NCBI GenBank assembly: GCA_036654095.1
Contig: JAVVSR010000011.1
Coordinates: forward strand, 1-63,708
Origin: JAVVSR01 sp036654095
Lineage (GTDB): Bacteria; Bacillota; Clostridia; Christensenellales; CAG-917
Direction of reading: 5' to 3'
DNA: 63,708 nt
Shown: positions 41,327 through 49,030 of the stretch, one piece after another
How the letters are laid out: every line of letters begins with the position of its first letter
Position numbering within the stretch: the first letter of the stretch is position 1
Notes under the pieces: generated by a model
Told to the model about the DNA's origin: nothing
Seen by the model: the letters and a program-made list of their open reading frames with translations, nothing else
The model's database searches: none
Translations under genes and position numbers: made by a program

Positions 41327-42895
41327 ATGAACTTTTCTATTATCCCAAAACCAAAATTTTTACAACAAAATGATGGCTTTTTTAATTTTGAAAACGGTAT
41401 TTCTTTAACTGGCGAATTATCGGTTAAAATTCAAAATGAAGTAAATAGGATATTCAATATTCAACAACACTCAACTAAAACTATTAACTTTTTTATAAAC
41501 ACAGATATTTTAGCCGAAGGATACTCCCTTGTCATTGAAAAAACCAAAATCGACATTTCCGCTGCGTCAGATTGCGGATTTTTTTATGCCTTGCAAACAT
41601 TACGACAGGTGATATGTCAATTTTCATTTAATCTTCCTTGCTTAAAAATTTTAGATAGCCCTAAACTGTCATTCCGCGGATATATGATGGATGTTGGGCG
41701 TTACTTTTTTAAAATTGAGGATATAAAAAAGCAAATTGACTATATTTCCCTTTACAAAATTAATTATTTACACTTGCATTTGACCGAGGACCAAGGGTGG
41801 CGAGTTGAAATAAAAAAGTATCCGCTATTGACAACGATAGGTGCTTTTCGCGAAAGAACACTTTTTAACCATAGTCCTCACGGTGGATTTTACACACAAG
41901 CGGAACTTCGTGATTTAGTTGCGTACGCTGACGAAAGATTTGTGACTATAATACCCGAAGTAGATATACCTGGTCACACTCAATCTGCGCTTGCGTCATA
42001 TTCCTTTTTGTCGTGTTTTGACCGAACCGACTTGAAAGTAGCCACCAAATTTGGGATAAAACACGATATTCTTTGTGCGGGGAAAGATACAACCTATACC
42101 TTTGTAAAAGATGTTTTAACCGAGATTGCTGAAATTTTTCACGGATATATACATATCGGCGGAGACGAAGTTGCGAAAACACGCTGGAAAATGTGCGAGC
42201 AATGTCAAAAATTAATGGCGGAAAAAGGTCTTAAAACCGAAGAAGACTTGCAAATATATTTTATTAAAGAAATTACCGATTTTTTGTTAAGCCGTGGTAT
42301 TACGCCTATTATGTGGAGCCTTGGAAAAGGTGGCGAGATACTTGACAAACGGGTTATACAACAGTATTGGTCGTCAGCAGCGGGCGCTGACCGCGGAATT
42401 ATTGAAATGATTAACGACGGCAGACAATGTATAAATTCAAATTCTGGCGCGTATTACATTGACATTCCCCACGGCATAAACAGCCTTGAAAAACTTTACA
42501 AAACCCCTGCTATATTTGACGGCGTAACTAAGCCCGAAAATGTTTTAGGTATTGAACTGCCACTTTGGTCAGAATATGTAAAAAACCAAAAAATAGCAGA
42601 AAAGCTGACCTTCCCTCGACTTTTGGCTGGCGCAGAAGTTGCATATAGCGAAAACCTCAATTATGACGACTTTTTAAGCCGAGTTCGGCTAAATGAAAAA
42701 ATGCTTAACCAATTAAATATTGAATTTACTCCTCTAAAAAATGCCAACCCCAAATTCTTAGTTGCTTTGGCTGGCAAATTTAAATGGTGGCGAAGATGGA
42801 TGCATTGGGAAGGATTGGGGAATTTAATAAACAACCACAAAGCGAAAATAATTGCGCAAAACAAAACATTTGGCATAAAAAAACAAATGAAATAA
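41327..42895 (+). CDS. Glycoside hydrolase family 20 beta-hexosaminidase, apparently cytoplasmic
   Basis: A 522-residue protein with the GH20 TIM barrel. The catalytic Asp-Glu pair lies in HIGGDE (D280-E281), preceded by LHLHLTEDQGW and EVDIPGH. It removes terminal GlcNAc or GalNAc from glycoconjugates. No signal peptide is visible (start MNFSIIPKP), so it acts inside the cell on imported saccharides, perhaps from cell-wall or host glycan recycling. The C-terminal 60 residues are basic with no recognised domain. It has its own promoter; no sugar transporter is adjacent. Confidence 0.9.
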   Translation: MNFSIIPKPKFLQQNDGFFNFENGISLTGELSVKIQNEVNRIFNIQQHSTKTINFFINTDILAEGYSLVIEKTKIDISAASDCGFFYALQTLRQVICQFSFNLPCLKILDSPKLSFRGYMMDVGRYFFKIEDIKKQIDYISLYKINYLHLHLTEDQGWRVEIKKYPLLTTIGAFRERTLFNHSPHGGFYTQAELRDLVAYADERFVTIIPEVDIPGHTQSALASYSFLSCFDRTDLKVATKFGIKHDILCAGKDTTYTFVKDVLTEIAEIFHGYIHIGGDEVAKTRWKMCEQCQKLMAEKGLKTEEDLQIYFIKEITDFLLSRGITPIMWSLGKGGEILDKRVIQQYWSSAAGADRGIIEMINDGRQCINSNSGAYYIDIPHGINSLEKLYKTPAIFDGVTKPENVLGIELPLWSEYVKNQKIAEKLTFPRLLAGAEVAYSENLNYDDFLSRVRLNEKMLNQLNIEFTPLKNANPKFLVALAGKFKWWRRWMHWEGLGNLINNHKAKIIAQNKTFGIKKQMK

Positions 42896-42969
42896 TTGCG
42901 GAAAAACCCAATTATTTCATTTTATTTATTGTTTGTTTTATTTCTATTTTTGCGTATTTAACCGTTTAA

Positions 42970-43082
42970 ATACGTTATTCAATTAAACGCTTTTTGATTT
43001 TACTATTATATACGTTATGTAATTAAACACATTTTGTTTTTACTATTAAATACGTTATGTAATTAAACACATTTTGTTTTAA
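42970..43082. repeat. Tandem array, 40-bp unit, 3 copies
   Basis: TACGTTAT recurs at 42971, 43011 and 43051; each copy continues (T/G)(C/T)AATTAAAC and ends TTTTACTATTA. Copies two and three are nearly identical. It fills most of the gap before argS. Confidence 0.8.
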
Positions 43083-43169
43083 ATTAAATACTTTCCTTTA
43101 CTCAATCAATTAAAAATAAATAATTGTCACTATAAAACCACTATACTAACAATATAAATTTATTGCTAA

Positions 43170-44858
43170 CTACATTTTTTCAGGAACTTCAATCCCTAAC
43201 AACCCTAAGCCTTCGGCAATAACTTGTTTAACGGCCTTTGTAAGTTTTAAACTGACATTCCGCGCGGCTTCAGGGGCATCAATTATGCGGTGCGCAAAAT
43301 AAAATTTATTATAGGCCTGCGCAATATCCATAACTGCCCGCGCAATATAACTTGGTTCGTATCTATCGGCGGCGTCAAGTAAAATAGATGGAAATTTGGC
43401 AAGCGCATCAATAACATCATTTGCCTCTACATTATTTAAAGCCGAATAATCACAAACTTCTGTAATTTCCTCTTTTCTTAAAACGCTTCCACACCTAGCA
43501 TATGTGTACTGCGTATACGGCCCCGTTTCGCCCTCAAAGCTTAGCACGCGGTCATAACTAAACACTATATCCTTAATGCGGCTATTGTATAATGCTGAAA
43601 ATATAACAGCGCCAGTCCCAACCATTTCGGCAACTTCGCTCTTGTTTTCAAGGCTATCAGATTTTAAAGTTAAAATTTCATACGCCCTTTCAACCGTTTT
43701 ATTTAAAACGTCTTCAAGCAGAATTACCTTGCCTTCTCTCGTTTTAATCGGGCTGCCATCTTCCATTGAAACCATACCGAATGCAACGTGCTCCAAATCC
43801 TTGTACCAGTCATAATCCATAAGTTCAATCACCTTAAACAGCTGTTTAAAGTGCAAATTCTGCTGATAAGCCACCACATAAAGACTTTTATAAAAATTGT
43901 ATGTTTTCTTTCGATAGAAAGCGGCCGCTAAATCACGCGTGGCATAAAGTGTTGCGCCGTCTGCTTTTACAATAAGACAAGGTGGCATTTTATAATCATC
44001 TAAATTAACCACTCGCGCGCCCTCAGATGTTTGCAATAAGCCCTTTTCCTCAAGCTCATCAATCACGGGTTGCATTTTATCGTTGTAAAAACTTTCACCA
44101 TTATAGCTGTCAAATTGTATTTTTAAACGCTTATAAATTTTATCAACTTCAGTCAGCGTGATTTCCTTAAACCACTTAAATAGCGCGGTGGCTTCAACGT
44201 TTCCATCTTCAATTTGCTTAAACCAATAACGCGCTTGCTCATCTAGCGAGCTGTCGCTTTCCGCCTCTTTGTGAAACTTTACATAAATTTCAAGAAGCGC
44301 CGCAACACCGCGCTTTTCAATATCTTCCTTGTTTCCCCAAAGTTTGTACGCTACAATAAGTTTGCCAAATTGAGTACCCCAATCGCCTAAATGATTTATG
44401 CCAATCGATTTATATCCTAAAAAGTTGTAAAGCCTGTACAGCGCCGCCCCGATAACCGTTGTGGACAAATGCCCCATATGAAAGGGTTTCGCTATATTTA
44501 TTGATGAATAGTCAATACAAATTGTTTTGCCACGGCCGATATCGCTGCGGCCATAATTTTCGCCGTCTGTCAATACCTTTTCAAGTATTTGGCAGTTGTA
44601 TTGCTCGCGATTAAGCTTAAAATTCAAATACCCCGCTACGCTTTCAACGCGTTCAATTATGCCGCCGATTTGAATGTTTTGCAAAAGTTCGTCCGCAATA
44701 GCCATCGGCGACTTTCTTAAAGACTTTGAAAACCTAAAACACGGCAAACAATAATCGCCGTTAGAAACTTCTTTCGGCTTGGTAATTAGCTCCTCGATAT
44801 CTTGCGCTGTGACACCTTCAATTTTAATAAGCGCCGCAATTTGCTTTTTATAATCCAT
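43170..44858 (-). CDS. argS: Arginyl-tRNA synthetase
   Basis: A 562-residue class I synthetase. An N-terminal Add-1 domain leads into INIAKPFHMGHLSTTVIG (HIGH motif) near residue 118; the second catalytic signature is GMVSMEDGSPIKTREGKV (KMSKS-equivalent, modified as in many ArgRS). The C-terminal part is the DALR anticodon-binding helix bundle. GAGG precedes the ATG. It lies 53 bp after uppP on the same strand. No T-box is seen. Confidence 0.95.
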   Translation of the reverse strand: MDYKKQIAALIKIEGVTAQDIEELITKPKEVSNGDYCLPCFRFSKSLRKSPMAIADELLQNIQIGGIIERVESVAGYLNFKLNREQYNCQILEKVLTDGENYGRSDIGRGKTICIDYSSINIAKPFHMGHLSTTVIGAALYRLYNFLGYKSIGINHLGDWGTQFGKLIVAYKLWGNKEDIEKRGVAALLEIYVKFHKEAESDSSLDEQARYWFKQIEDGNVEATALFKWFKEITLTEVDKIYKRLKIQFDSYNGESFYNDKMQPVIDELEEKGLLQTSEGARVVNLDDYKMPPCLIVKADGATLYATRDLAAAFYRKKTYNFYKSLYVVAYQQNLHFKQLFKVIELMDYDWYKDLEHVAFGMVSMEDGSPIKTREGKVILLEDVLNKTVERAYEILTLKSDSLENKSEVAEMVGTGAVIFSALYNSRIKDIVFSYDRVLSFEGETGPYTQYTYARCGSVLRKEEITEVCDYSALNNVEANDVIDALAKFPSILLDAADRYEPSYIARAVMDIAQAYNKFYFAHRIIDAPEAARNVSLKLTKAVKQVIAEGLGLLGIEVPEKM

Positions 44859-44911
44859 AATAACCTCATTTAATATGGCTTATTTTAGCATAAGTACAAA
44901 CATTTTGCAAC

Positions 44912-45661
44912 TTAATACATTGTAATAAACGATATAATACTTACAATAATTAGATAGGCGGAAAATGGCCATAGACGTTTTTTTGTTATAAAGCGTAGCA
45001 TAATTTTAATGGCAAACAATCCGCTTACAAACGCAGAAACTGCTCCAACAGCCAACGGAAGTACAAAAACTCCATTTGAAATCGCGCCACCCGACAGTTC
45101 GCTTAGCGCGCTTAGAATAATAATTGGAATAGATAAAATAAACGAAAACTCTGCGGCTTTGCTTCTTTCAACACCCGAAACCGATAGCGCCGTGATAGTC
45201 GCGCCGCTTCGCGAAACACCCGGAAGCACTGCTATGCCTTGAAAAACACCACTTAATAGCGCTGTTTTGGTGTTTAAAACGCCTATTTTGTTTGGTTTGT
45301 AAAAATCCGCAAAAAGCAATAGCGTTGCGCTTAGCATAAAGCAAGTCGGCAAATAACTGCCTAATAGCGCTTCGTAACAAAACCTTTTCATCAGTAGCGC
45401 AATAATTCCTGTTGGAACGCAGGCGACAACATAGCACATCATTTCTTTTGAAAACGGCTTTTTTAAAAGTTCATAAAGTCGCTTTCGATAGGCTACTAAA
45501 ACCGAAAATAAAGTTCCTATATGTAAAACAATATTTGTAACCAATGACGGTTCGCCAACCCCTAGACTTTCAAACAACAACAAATGTCCGCTTGAAGATA
45601 TTGGCAAAAATTCGGTCAGCCCTTGAACTATCCCTAAAAAAATTGCTTCCAGTATTTCCAT
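44912..45661 (-). CDS. uppP: Undecaprenyl-diphosphatase
   Basis: A 249-residue polytopic membrane phosphatase (BacA family) that regenerates undecaprenyl phosphate for peptidoglycan and teichoic acid export. It has the GLTEFLPISSSGHLLLFE signature near the start, and the PGVSRSGATITAL motif near residue 160 with the catalytic Ser/Arg. GGGGAAG precedes the ATG. Loss or overexpression changes bacitracin sensitivity in related species. Confidence 0.93.
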   Translation of the reverse strand: MEILEAIFLGIVQGLTEFLPISSSGHLLLFESLGVGEPSLVTNIVLHIGTLFSVLVAYRKRLYELLKKPFSKEMMCYVVACVPTGIIALLMKRFCYEALLGSYLPTCFMLSATLLLFADFYKPNKIGVLNTKTALLSGVFQGIAVLPGVSRSGATITALSVSGVERSKAAEFSFILSIPIIILSALSELSGGAISNGVFVLPLAVGAVSAFVSGLFAIKIMLRFITKKRLWPFSAYLIIVSIISFITMY

Positions 45662-45692
45662 ACGCTTCCCCTTTAAAACTTGTTTATTTGCC

Positions 45693-45721
45693 TTTACTTA
45701 TATGCGCGAATAGGCTATAAT
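45693..45721 (+). promoter_or_regulatory. Promoter of ychF
   Basis: TTTACT (45693-45698), 17 bp, TATAAT (45716-45721), divergent to uppP. Confidence 0.65.
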
Positions 45722-45757
45722 TAGTACGATTTAAGTAAAGTTTTTATGAGGTACTGT

Positions 45758-46843
45758 ATGAAACTTGGCGTTGTTGGCCTTCCTAATGTGGGCAAAAGCA
45801 CCCTTTTTAACGCGATTACTAACGCTGGCGCAATGAGCGCGAACTATCCTTTTTGCACAATCGAACCAAACGTTGGCGTTGTTGCCGTTCCTGACGAACG
45901 GCTTATAAAACTTGCCGAACTCTATAATAGCAAAAAAATTACTCCTACTAGTTTGGAATTTGTGGACATCGCGGGGCTTGTCAAGGGCGCGTCGCGAGGA
46001 GAAGGGTTGGGCAATAAATTTTTGTCGCACATACGTGAAGTCGACGCAATCGTACACGTTGTTCGTTGTTTTGATGACGACAACATTACCCACGTCGACG
46101 GCAAGGTTGACCCCCTTCGCGATATTGAGACAATTAACTATGAGCTTATTTTCGCCGATATGGACACCGTTGAAAAGCGACTTGCAAAAGCGCAAACCGC
46201 CGCTAAGGGTGGCGATAAAAAGTTTTTAGCCGAGGCGGAACTGCTAAGTCGAATTTTAAAACACTTGGAAGGCGGAAAATTAGTTCGCACAATGGCTTTG
46301 GCCGACGACGAGATAGAACTTGTTAATACTTATTATCTACTGACCGCGAAGCCAACTATTTACGCCGCTAACGTTTCCGAAAACGACACAAACGGCAACG
46401 AATATACCGCTAAAGTTTGCGATTTAGCAAAGACAGAAGGCAGTGAGGTTGTTATCATTTCAGCAAAAATCGAGGAGGAACTTGCTTCGGTATCCTTAGA
46501 AGAACGCGAAATGTTTTTAGAAGAATTGGGTATTGTCGGCAGCGCGCTTGATAAGCTTGTTTCCGCCTGCTACAAATTACTTGGCCTTATCAGCTACTTG
46601 ACTGCTGGCGAAAAAGAAACTCGCGCTTGGACGATTGAACGCGGTACGAAAGCTCCGCAGGCAGCGGGGAAAATCCATACCGACTTTGAAAAAGGTTTTA
46701 TCCGCGCGGAAATTGTTGACTATAAGACATTGCTTGAACTTAAGTCTTTTACCGCCGCTAAGGAAAAAGGCAAACTTCGCAGCGAAGGCAAAGATTACGT
46801 TATGCAAGAAGACGACGTTGTTATCTTTAGATTTAACGTATAA
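45758..46843 (+). CDS. ychF: Ribosome-associated P-loop ATPase YchF (OLA1 type)
   Basis: A 361-residue Obg-like protein. P-loop GLPNVGKSTLFNA at residue 8, followed by the switch region DIAGLVKGASRGEGLGNKFL, and a C-terminal TGS domain with VMQEDDVVIFRFNV. YchF prefers ATP over GTP and is linked to translation and stress response. The ATG at 45758 is chosen because GAGG lies 6 nt upstream; the earlier in-frame ATG at 45746 overlaps that site. Confidence 0.95.
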   Translation: MKLGVVGLPNVGKSTLFNAITNAGAMSANYPFCTIEPNVGVVAVPDERLIKLAELYNSKKITPTSLEFVDIAGLVKGASRGEGLGNKFLSHIREVDAIVHVVRCFDDDNITHVDGKVDPLRDIETINYELIFADMDTVEKRLAKAQTAAKGGDKKFLAEAELLSRILKHLEGGKLVRTMALADDEIELVNTYYLLTAKPTIYAANVSENDTNGNEYTAKVCDLAKTEGSEVVIISAKIEEELASVSLEEREMFLEELGIVGSALDKLVSACYKLLGLISYLTAGEKETRAWTIERGTKAPQAAGKIHTDFEKGFIRAEIVDYKTLLELKSFTAAKEKGKLRSEGKDYVMQEDDVVIFRFNV

Positions 46844-46875
46844 TTGGTTTTTCTTTATTTAATTAAAAATTATTT

Positions 46876-46905
46876 AGTCTACCATTATGTGGTAGACTTC
46901 TTTTT
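46876..46905 (+). terminator. Terminator of ychF
   Basis: AGTCTACCA, loop, TGGTAGACT, then a T-rich tail. The rest of the 46844-47127 gap is AT-rich with nothing I can name. Confidence 0.8.
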
Positions 46906-47127
46906 GTCGCTGTTGCAAATTTTTCAGCTTTCTTTTTATTTTTATATTTCTTTTCTACTTTGCCGCCTGTCACACACTACATTCGTTCCACTTTCGCTAT
47001 TTTTTGATTTTTCTCCACTTCTATTTAACTTCTATATATTCCTTTTTTACTTTTTTATAATTAAATTCAACAGTTGCAAATTTTAATATGCAAGTTTAAA
47101 ATATTTACACTTGTTTTTTAAAATTAC

Positions 47128-47156
47128 TTGAATTTACATCACTTATTTGATACAAT
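47128..47156 (+). promoter_or_regulatory. Promoter of the GH13 gene
   Basis: TTGAAT (47128-47133), 17 bp, TACAAT (47151-47156). AAGGAGGAG precedes the ATG. Confidence 0.6.
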
Positions 47157-47219
47157 TAAATGTAGCATTTGCTAATACGTTTTTTTGCTTAAAAAAGCAT
47201 TTGCATAAGGAGGAGTTTT

Positions 47220-48911
47220 ATGGAAATCAAAAAAAACTGGTATAAAGAAATGTCCGTTTATCAAATTTGGCCACGAAGTTTTAAAGATGGCAACGGCGAT
47301 GGCATTGGCGACCTTAAGGGAGTTTTAGATAAATTGGATTATATTAAATCGTTGGGAATTGATGCGATTTGGTTTTCGCCACTTTATAAATCGCCTCAAT
47401 GTGACTATGGTTATGACATCGCAGACTATCGAGATATTGCGCCCGAGTATGGCACGTTAGATGATTTTAAACAAGTTATATCGGCGTGCAAGGAGCGCGG
47501 ACTTAGGATAATTATGGACTTAGTTGTAAACCATACAAGCGACCAACATCAGTGGTTTTTGGAGTCGCGAAAAGGTGGGGACAACAATCCTTATAAGGAT
47601 TATTATATATGGCGAAAGGGGCGCGGACGCGACGGGAAAAAACCTCCAAACAACTGGACTGCAACTTTCCCTGGACCCGCCTGGCAGTGGGACGCGATAC
47701 GAAAAGAATACTATTTGCACCTATTTGCCGTCGAGCAACCCGATTTGAATATGGACAATCCGAATGTGCGCAAGGAAGTTGTAGACATAATGAAGTTTTG
47801 GCTTGACTTGGGTGTAGATGGTTTTCGTGAAGATGTAATTACCTTTATTTCAAAAGAAGAAGGGTTGCCAAACGGAAGTATGTTTATGCCTGCCGCGCGC
47901 GGAATGACGCACTATATCAACGGCCCTCACATACACGAATACCTTAATCAATTTAAGGCCGAAGCGATATCGAAGTATGACTGTATGACGGTAGGCGAAG
48001 CTCCAATGATGACACCGAAAACTGCTTTAAAATATATTACCGAAGGCGATAAGCAAGAACTTAATATGATGTTTAACTTTCAACATATGGAAGCGGACTG
48101 CTTTATGTATAGTTGGGTATTCACTGGGTTTAGGCTTAAAAAACTTAAAAAAGCTTTGTCGAACTGGCAAACGAAACTTTATGGAAAGGCGTGGAATGCC
48201 CTCTACATTGAAAACCACGACCAACCGCGCGTTATTAGCCGTTATGGAAACGAAGCTTATCGCGCTGAAAGCGGTAAAATGCTTGCCAATATGTATTTGT
48301 TTTTAGGCGGCACTCCGTTTATCTATCAAGGTCAGGAAATTGGTATGACAAATATACGAATTCCGAAACTTGAAGATTATGTCGACGTATCCACAACGAC
48401 CACCTACAAATTATTTAGGAAGCTGGGCTTCACGCACGACTTCACAATGAGGCGGGCAATGTATAGCAGCCGCGACAACGCGCGTACGCCAATGCAATGG
48501 TCGGCAGAAAAAAACGCAGGCTTTACAACGGCCGAAAAACCTTGGTTTTTAATTAATAAAAACTACACCGAAGTCAACGTTGCCGATAGCCTAAATGATA
48601 AAAACAGTTTGCTTAATTATTATAAATCATTGTTGCGACTTAGAAAAGATAATCCAATTATTATATATGGCAGTTATGTTGAATATCTGCATAACAGTAA
48701 AAAACTTTATGTTTATGAACGTCAACTTGACAACCAAAGATTGCTTGTGATAAACAGCTTTGTTGAGGGCGCGGTTAAGTTTAAAGCGCCAAACGGAATT
48801 GACCTTAGCAAGTGGAAACTTTTAATTTCAAATTATTCTGACTGCGCGATTTCAAACAATAGTTTTATCACCCGTCCGTATGAAACGCGTACCTATATTT
48901 TAAATAAGTAA
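47220..48911 (+). CDS. Oligo-1,6-glucosidase / alpha-glucosidase (GH13_31)
   Basis: A 563-residue cytoplasmic glucosidase. The nucleophile Asp lies in GFREDVI (D205), the acid/base Glu in TVGEAP (E260) and the third carboxylate in ENHDQP (D334). N-terminal YQIWPRSFKDGNGDGIGDL and VVNHTSD are typical of the subfamily. Val just after D205 is associated with alpha-1,6 specificity; alpha-1,4 enzymes usually have Thr or Ala, so it probably cleaves isomaltose-type linkages. The E204 next to D205 is less common. No signal peptide, no sugar transporter adjacent. A terminator follows. Confidence 0.92.
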   Translation: MEIKKNWYKEMSVYQIWPRSFKDGNGDGIGDLKGVLDKLDYIKSLGIDAIWFSPLYKSPQCDYGYDIADYRDIAPEYGTLDDFKQVISACKERGLRIIMDLVVNHTSDQHQWFLESRKGGDNNPYKDYYIWRKGRGRDGKKPPNNWTATFPGPAWQWDAIRKEYYLHLFAVEQPDLNMDNPNVRKEVVDIMKFWLDLGVDGFREDVITFISKEEGLPNGSMFMPAARGMTHYINGPHIHEYLNQFKAEAISKYDCMTVGEAPMMTPKTALKYITEGDKQELNMMFNFQHMEADCFMYSWVFTGFRLKKLKKALSNWQTKLYGKAWNALYIENHDQPRVISRYGNEAYRAESGKMLANMYLFLGGTPFIYQGQEIGMTNIRIPKLEDYVDVSTTTTYKLFRKLGFTHDFTMRRAMYSSRDNARTPMQWSAEKNAGFTTAEKPWFLINKNYTEVNVADSLNDKNSLLNYYKSLLRLRKDNPIIIYGSYVEYLHNSKKLYVYERQLDNQRLLVINSFVEGAVKFKAPNGIDLSKWKLLISNYSDCAISNNSFITRPYETRTYILNK

Positions 48912-48967
48912 CTTCTTTTTATCTTTGTATTTTAACGTTTTTATAAATTAAATTGCTTTAGCATAAA

Positions 48968-48998
48968 CAAATAAACCGCATATATTTGCGGTTTATTT
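48968..48998. terminator. Bidirectional terminator between the GH13 gene and gyrA
   Basis: AAATAAACCGCA, loop TATAT, TGCGGTTTATTT. Palindromic with A and T runs, between convergent genes. Confidence 0.8.
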
Positions 48999-49030
48999 GT
49001 TGTTTTGTACATATTAACGTTCGGTTATGT

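Noticed and set aside
46844..47086. 80-residue hydrophobic ORF after ychF
   Set aside because: It overlaps the ychF stop and terminator and is Phe/Leu/Tyr-rich, typical of AT-rich noise.
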